This document shows, one piece after another, positions 57,132 to 64,000 of a stretch of DNA of 64,000 nt (positions within the stretch are counted from its first letter, which is position 1; each line of letters starts with the position of its first letter). The position numbers were made by a program, and so were the translations under genes. Below the pieces are notes generated by a model. That model saw only the letters and a list, made by a program, of their open reading frames with translations, had not been told where the DNA came from and made no database searches. Origin of the DNA: Straminergon stramineum (taxonomy: Eukaryota; Streptophyta; Bryopsida; Hypnales; Calliergonaceae); NCBI GenBank assembly GCA_963920665.1, contig OY987264.1:27818906-27882905 (forward strand), in the 5' to 3' direction.

Positions 57132-60100
57132 GGTGCCCCAAGAGTGAAGAAGCCGAACGTGGTCCCGTGGTCAAGCAAACCATGTCCGCCCTGAGTCGCG
57201 ATGTTTCCTAATATCGTCGTCGCTCCACGTGACACCGTGCGCCGACGCATCATCGCACATGGGCCAGCAGGCCCCGCCATCGCCAGCAGGCCCCGACCTC
57301 CCGCCAGTCCCGGGAACGACACCTCCTCCCTCGGGCAGCACCCCGACTCCTGCTCCCGCTATCTTGGTCTCCTGCCCTGGCCAGCACTCCATCTCGTCTC
57401 TTCCATTCCAAATATTCGAATCGATCCGCTCACCGTTCAATTCCACCAACAAATCGATCGCTCCATGCCACCTCTCATTCCTTTCCCCGACTGATCCGTC
57501 GCCGACGCGTCAGACGTGACGGCCAAAACATCCATGACCGATTTCGGCATTGTGTTAATTCAGCGATCGCGAGATGCAGAGGATTTAAACGAGGGTTGCA
57601 ATTGTACGGGCTTGTGACGATCGTAATTTGAAGTTCTTGTTGCGTGAGGTTTTCTATTTTCCCGCGCGGCGGAGGATCGGGCGGAGCGTGGTCGCCCGGT
57701 TTTAAGGAGGCTTGTGGCGTGGTAATGCGCCGGCGGGAGTGTGAGGCTTGATCGAGGCGGATTATTTGAACAGGTTTGTAGTTCTCCGGGTTTTGGAGTC
57801 TTTCTGTGGTTTTTAGAATCGCGGTTCTAGTCGTGGTCGTGGAGAAGCCCGTGCGGGGAAGTGTGGAAATGCAGGGAGGGACGACTGGAGGTTAAGAGAG
57901 TGGGAATCATGGCATGGGAGGAGAATGGCGAGGAGGAAAGGATTCAGTGCGTTGTTTGTTTCCTCTGCTTGTTTCTGGAGGTGAACGTCGCGCTGTGGAA
58001 GTATGTTAGGTGGAATAGTGTCGGATTTGAGATCAGCAAACGAGCGGGCCGGGCCGGGCCTGCACTTTTTGATGAGTTTGGGAGTGAGTTGTGACCGTAC
58101 GTGGCATGAGATGGTACGCGATGGGCCAGGGTGCTTTCTTGCTGATCAGTTCCATGGCGGCTGCTTAATTCTAGTGGCATACAGTCATCCCGAAGGTCCA
58201 CATCTTTTGTTTTTTCATGACAAGTTGCAATGGCGGTAGTAGTTGACGAAGCGATTGGGCTTGAGCGTTACCTCGAGGACTTTAAATTTAAAGTCGGTTT
58301 AGGAGTATCTTGCGATCAAAAGAAAACGCTTGTGAAGATCAGGCACGGCACAATGTAAACAAAATTGCCTAGAGTAGTTATCCGGTCGACTACAGCCGAC
58401 CTGAGCTGCCCAGGAGGGGGGATTAAATCCTGTTCTTGTGTACGTGGACGCTGGGAACCGCCCTCGCGATTCTTGTCCTTAAGGCTTGTCAGTCGTTTGA
58501 CGGTGATTGCCGTCAGGGTAATTGCCATCAGAGTGGCGGTCGCGCGAACACACTTGATGTCAGTTCAGCTATGATATTTTCCGTTTCAGATATTTGCTGC
58601 TAGGTGGCAAGGTTCTTGTGGAAGGCTGTTGCGATTGCTACAGTTCGAGACCATGGTTTGAACATTATCGTCCTATAGTCCTTTATAACGACGGTGTGAG
58701 GAGAGTACCGGGCACAAAATCATGAATGGTTAGGCAGCCGCTGGGTAGGGTTAGGGTAAGTCATCAGAGCAGTAGTTTTTCGAAATTTTCAGTCATAGTT
58801 CCTCTAATTCTGTTTTGTAATAATCGCTAAGCCCTCGGGATGAAAGCTTTGAACTCCACACCCATGTAGTCAGCCTGCAGGAAAAGTGTTCCTGCTTCGC
58901 GGCAAATATAAGCTAGCTGCCGCGACTCAAGTGAACAACTATCCCGTCTTGTTGTCTGTGCTGCTTTTGATTTGAACCTCACTTGCACTCACTCTCGCTC
59001 CAGTTTCTGTAAATTTGTTATTCTCAACGTTAATTATCACTTTGCAGGCATATGATCAAGTTTGGCAGAAGTGTTTTGGATTGTAGACAATTTTGACTTG
59101 GACATCAGAAGAAGAAAAATACTTAAAATGCCCCATCCAAGGTCACTCAGGTACGAGTAGTTCATTACAAGCTAGCTATTGCATCATAGGCTCGACCAAG
59201 GTGACTATATGGTTGCCGCAGTCATCAGTTTTTCAATTGCTACTGTGGTGACCCTATTCTCGTACACTTTGATTTGCCCATTTCTGCAAGCACTGTTTCC
59301 CAGACAAGAGATGAGACCAGGTCATCGTCAGCTAGGTTTTCATTGGTTGCGTGTAAGTAGAGCGAGACAACATGTATGTCTCTCAATCGATCAGCAGGCA
59401 GTGCGTGCTTGGTTAATTTGGCTGCAGTGAATTATATTGCGAGAACCTGACGAGAGTCTTTGGGCCGTTGCTGCAGAAATTGGTGATACCGTGGAGCAAG
59501 AGAAGTGTCTTCGGTTCTGGTGGATATTAAACTGAAAAGTTTGTTGGAGTTTAAACTGTTAGTAATCGAGCTCGTCAGGTATGGAATGGCGAGCACCTTG
59601 AAGGGCGATTCAAGTATGCTGATCTTATTATGTCTTGAAGTGATCCGAAAATGAAGAGGATCGAAGTGTGGTTATTCCTTCAGCAGTACTATGTAGTTCG
59701 CTGCACTAACGATGTGACAAATGTTGGTTGTAGCTTGCAGATTGTTGAAGGGGTGGAACTAGGTGATGGGTTGGCTGGACACCAAATTTGACCCCGTCAG
59801 GCATTCCCCCCTCTCCCAGACATCAGAGAATCAAGAAATTCACGGAGTGCCCGGTAAAGAACATAACTTATTCAAAACAGCATTGGCTTGTGAGCTTTGA
59901 ACTACTGATTGCTCGACAAAGAATTCCGAAGGGTAGGCACTCTAGCGCCTGCCATTTTTTGTTCCAAGTATCCAACTCATGCCTAGCTACGTCATTGTAA
60001 TTCAATACGCCGACCATCGTGCGGTTCAAGCAAAGAATTGCTAGTTGTGCAGCAAGCGAAGGTGTGCCATCAAGGGAGCTCTCAAGAATAGAATGGTTTT

Positions 60101-60431
60101 TTATATTACTCCATCATATGACATCTTCTGGAACATGATACCAATTTGCGTTTAGAAGAAATGTAAGCATAGGTTTGAGGGGAAATCTCCAGTACGAACA
60201 ACGCGCATCAAATGAACTTCCGCGACGAGGAGGTGCACCCCGTGGTAATTTGCCTTTCCCATTCGAGTATGAACTAAACAACTTAATCTTAAATTTCCGG
60301 TCTTGTGGAGGGAATAATTGTAATATAATTCTTGTGAAGGACGTCGAAATATGAGAGCTGTCGGATCCTTTATCTGTTCTGACCTTTGGCTGGCCGACGT
60401 ACCAATGGAACCTTGTATTATTTTCTTTTCT
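57132..60431 (+). promoter_or_regulatory. GC-rich promoter and 5' leader region of the 597-aa gene
   Basis: CG-rich sequence from 57132 to about 58600, then mixed, up to the ATG at 60833. Short frames here show no domain. It is best read as promoter plus 5' UTR, possibly with a leader intron; exon limits cannot be fixed without transcripts. A perfect palindrome GACTTTAAATTTAAAGTC lies at 58278-58295. Confidence 0.4.
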
Positions 60432-60650
60432 TTAACCGTTAGCCTTAATCCTTTTTGAATTTATGCGCGGTTTGGCTTATTATCATTGAATAAATATATA
60501 ATTTATCTCAAGTTGATTATATAGAAAAGGTTTTCTTCCGAAGTTTCAAATCTTATTTGGGATGAATGAGAATTCATTTGGACGAAACTATGCCGTGAAG
60601 CATTCTGTTCATCATCCAGAATATGGACTTTAGGAACCCTTAGGGGTTAA
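60432..60650 (-). mobile_element. TTAA element related to class M (219 bp)
   Basis: Edges TTAACCGTTAGCC and GGAACCCTTAGGGGTTAA. The inverse of its right part (CTGGATGATGAACAGA) matches the start of the 7666 element. It lies about 180 bp upstream of the start codon of the 597-aa gene, so it may be within its leader. Confidence 0.55.
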
Positions 60651-60832
60651 AAGCAATGGGCTCTTGACTGGCCCTCTCTGTCTGGTCCTGGGCTCCTGGC
60701 TGTCGTTTCACTTGTTTTTTTTGGCGGAAAGTTATGGTTTCCATCCTAGGATATTTATTGTAGATAAGTTAAGCATATTTTGAGGGCTTGAGGCTTCTGG
60801 TTTATGGCAATATAGTAACTCTGGGAGAGTGA

Positions 60833-63615
60833 ATGGATGACCAGGACAAGGGGAAACGAGTTTTATCGCCAGCCAACCAGGAGCTTCCAACCAGTGCTTT
60901 GAAGGTTCCAGGCAGCAATCCACAGAGATCGCCATATAGCAGTATCCAGGAGCGCCCCGCAGACGGCTTACATAAGCTGCCGGTCGTGATTGACAGGTTT
61001 GGAGCAATCAACCTTCTTCCAAAGGACAAGTTTGGTGCAGTTCAAAGCTGGGATGATAACCAATCCACAAGCTTTGGCTCTACTTACAGCCGCCGGTTTC
61101 AGAATGCAGAAGAGTCAACTGGATCCTTTAATATTGCAGTAGATTACAAGAAGAATTCAGAGGAAGCCTGGGGAAAATATCATGACATAGAATCTGGTAG
61201 TCTCTCCGTGAATGAATCTGGACGGGGAAAAAACCAGCTGGATTATTCTACTTCAGTGGCTACAAGCAATCCTTGTTCGAGTAGAGTATATGATGGTTCC
61301 CACTCAAATTCAACAACTTATACTTGCACACTCGAGCAAACCTCAAACTACAACGAGGGCGACAACGAAAGCGGACTCGGAGGCCCTCCTTTCAAACGTC
61401 TCCGCGACTCATCTAGATCTGTAAGAATTCTCTGCTATCCCCAGAAATTTACGCCCGTGAGCTGCAGTAGCATTAGGCCTGAAATGATCATGGTCAGAAA
61501 CTCTATGCACGCAATTGTATTATTCCCTTTAATATCACTATAAGCCAATTATGAGTTATGTTGAGCTCATTAACTTTGCGAAAGTCAGAAAGCTAGACAC
61601 CGCGATGGGCAATATTTGAGATTGGCAAATTCATTGTCTAGTTACTAGTCTCTCAATGAGTATATTGTGATTCGTGGTGCAAAGTTTCTGTAAAATTTCC
61701 ATTTGACATGTATCATTAGCTGTTGATTGGGCTAACTTGTGAATTCTTTATTGATGATAGGATGAGGGGAAAAGGACCAGAACAAAATATGTACATTTCC
61801 ATTCCCCAGAGCCCATATTTGCTGAAGGCACAGTGTCCCATGCGTCCGGCGTTGATGACTTGTTGCCGGTTACAGGCTTAGGACAGATTTTTGACGCTCG
61901 GAAAATACCTGTGCCTACAGTTCCACATATCAGTTACAATTTCGGCGAGCCAAGATTGCAATCAGCTGGACTCTCTTCAACGTCTCGCAATCCTCTTCAG
62001 CCTCAGCCTTTTCGCATTCCAATTCCTTCTCAATCTCTTGATCTCAATGAGTTACCACCTCCTTCGCTTGGAGACGATTCAAGGAGTTCTGGCAACTCTT
62101 TAGGGTCAGAGGATGGATCCGCCCGTGAAATTCGTTCCAATTACAAATTCGCATCGATTGATCGCCAGGCATATTTACGAGAGCGCATGGAGGAGCGGCA
62201 AAGAATCCAGGTAGGTCGCTGAAACTTAAATTTCATTAAATTGGCGGAATTCCACGACGTTGGCACTTCTCAGGGCGTGCAGTATGAAACGTAAATATAT
62301 ATTAGTTTCAGTTTTTGGAACTTTGTGGAGATGAATGGCACAATTTATGGCACCCATAACCGCGTCAATTTAACGAAATTGGCATCCTGAGTTTTTTAGT
62401 TACATGTGGGAAATGATTCGATTTCATATTAGGAAACTAATCACTCTAATCCTTAAGAATACCGAAACGGAGCATTTGCCCATGGATTTTATCAATAATT
62501 ATTCTTTTCATCAGCTGACCATGCCATATCAACTTTGTGGGCTCAAGGATGCGACTCCGGTGACCACCGGTCTGCCGGAGACCCACGGAGCGGAACGATG
62601 TCGCCATGTTGTATCTCCAGAGGTGAGCGCTTTCACCTTCATTACGGAGTGGTGATCAACTGAAGTAGCCAGTTTTAAGTGAGATTGGTGATACTGGTGG
62701 GCCATAGAACTAACTTGCTCAAGTTCGACAACAAAGAACTTATTAAACTCGTAATTTGAAACTTTTATGCAGGACCTGGTATGGTTGAATGTTCGAAATT
62801 ATTGCGGTATGGTACTTGACCGGGAGACCGGGGCTGTTCTAGGAACAGCGGTTCTTTTCATACCCACCTCTGACTCCAAGAATCGCAAGAATGCCTGGGT
62901 GACGAGCGTGAGCACTGTGGAGGGCCGATGGGAGGTGGTCATAAAAGACATTAAGGGGGACATCCAAGTGGCAAAGCTCATGCTAACAAGCACTGCATTT
63001 GGCCTTGCTTTCTTCAGTGTCCGCACTTGGCAGAAGACTTTCGCGCTAGCCTTCCTGAATATGGTCTCTGGTCAGGCTAGCCTTCCTCATCGGATGTCCG
63101 TGGACGCTGAGCGAGGAGATCAAGTATACGTCTTCGGGTGACTATTTCAGAAGTTTTCCTCATGAGTTAGCCATAATAGAAAAATATAAATTGCCTCAGT
63201 CCAATTTTTATGTTTCTGGAGGAGGGGTCGTGGTGTGTGTGTGTGTGTGTATATGTATGTGTCATCAGCTCGTAGCATATAACAAGGTTCATGCGTTTTA
63301 ATATGCAGATTCCCAACTGTCATTTTGTGCAGATATGAAGAGCCCTGGGAGTCTGAAGTAGGCAAAAGAGCAGATATTAGGGTCCGACCTGGAAAAATTT
63401 TAGAAGCAGGCAACATGGAGATTGTAATGGTGGATTTCACTAAAGGCCGATTAGGAGGTTCCATTACGACCGCGGCTGGATTCTGCGGAGGCTTAGTGGC
63501 GCGAGCAGACGGGCTCTGGGCCGGTGTTATTACCGGCCAAACGATGCCCGGACACCCATCCCAGATTGATTTTTGTTCTGCCTACAATATCTACTCCTTC
63601 CTTGAGGAACTCTAG
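60833..63615 (+). CDS. EAR-motif protein with C-terminal degenerate chymotrypsin-like domain, 597 aa
   Basis: Five exons join in frame with GT-AG junctions: 60833-61420, 61761-62210, 62515-62622, 62773-63137 and 63333-63615 (stop TAG). The start is ATG 60833. Residues 1-380 are Ser/Pro/Asn rich and likely disordered, with a basic PPFKRLRDSSRS end to exon 1 and SLDLNELPPPS (DLNELP at 290-295), which fits the plant EAR repression motif DLNxxP. Residues about 383-597 resemble a two-barrel trypsin/HtrA fold: GTAVLF (406-411), WVTSVSTV (424-431), GLAFFSV, then AGFCGGLVARADGLWAGVITG split as GFCGG (553-557) and WAGVITG. The usual His, Asp and Ser positions seem to be Ser, Gly and Cys, so proteolysis is doubtful, although Cys could act as in 3C-like proteases. 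I recognise no named plant family. The fold call is inference; the gene model is strong. Confidence 0.85.
63231..63250. repeat. (GT)n microsatellite in intron 4 of the 597-aa gene
   Basis: A GT run followed by ATATGTATGTGT, between exons 4 and 5. Confidence 0.9.
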
Positions 63616-64000
63616 TTAATAATGGATCGATCGATCCATCTTACAGTCACTTGGAAAAACTCACTCTGGCCCTGCATTAATTATACAAGAACACCATTGC
63701 CCTGGTGCGAACAAATTTGAAGAGTTCACCATTGGCAGCAATCTTCAAGCTCTTAGCTTTACCAAGAGTTGGTTCTATTGGCAACTTAGCAATTGCTTCC
63801 TGAAGGCCGAACCACTCTGGCACATCCGCACAATTGGCACCCATGGCGTTTTACAAGTGGGGGCTTTACTTGTTTTAAGAGTAGTTATGTTGAATTGTCA
63901 CAATCGATTTCTATTTCGTTTCAAGATGAAAGTCTTTTGAAACGGAGTCTCCAATCTATGTATCGAGACAGTGGTGGACAGATTATGTTAGTTTAACACC

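Noticed and set aside
57201..57519. Pro/Arg-rich overlapping frames in CG-rich DNA
   Set aside because: Two overlapping frames are equally open because of high GC; there are no domains, and the position suits promoter or 5' UTR sequence.

Overview
The window is nuclear DNA of a land plant. It holds three intron-containing genes with GT-AG splice sites, one encoding a plant-type Raf-like/STY protein kinase, in a large AT-rich, transposon-filled intergenic space. Low gene density, modest introns and the TE content suggest a non-seed plant (bryophyte, lycophyte or fern), but I cannot name the species from sequence alone. No bacterial, organellar or viral genes were recognised.

Layout. (1) 42-4077, plus strand: the 3' part of an STY8/17/46-like Ser/Thr/Tyr kinase gene; its N-terminal part lies left of the window. 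(2) 4537-10624: a TIR element with 6-bp flanking repeats (ACTGAG), filled with smaller elements, then a chain of short TTAA elements that share their TTAA sites. (3) 10640-16680: AT-rich DNA with a few hairpin elements. (4) 16680-18373, minus strand: a two-exon gene for a 398-aa single-pass membrane protein of unknown function. (5) 19-57 kb: about 38 kb of repeats. These include many TTAA-flanked elements with CCCCTAAAGGACC-type ends, palindromic modules with GGGGCGTG ends, fold-back elements with GCAAGAAACA in their TIRs, CACTA miniature elements, a probable solo LTR, LTR-derived noncoding DNA and weak traces of coding sequence. A richer island at 42-46.9 kb has promoter-like ACGT motifs and unidentified ORFs. 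(6) 57.1-63.6 kb: GC-rich promoter/5' leader sequence followed by a five-exon gene for a 597-aa protein. It combines a disordered N-terminal half bearing an EAR-like DLNELP motif with a C-terminal chymotrypsin-like fold that seems to lack the catalytic triad.

Main result. At least 16 elements, in several size classes (about 145-153, 223-232, 580, 600, 820, 928 and 932-937 bp), start TTAACCC and end GGGTTAA. They behave like piggyBac-type (alternatively Kolobok-type) miniature transposons. One is nested in another at a TTAA, and neighbours share a single TTAA. No transposase for them lies in the window. The three genes have no evident functional link to each other.
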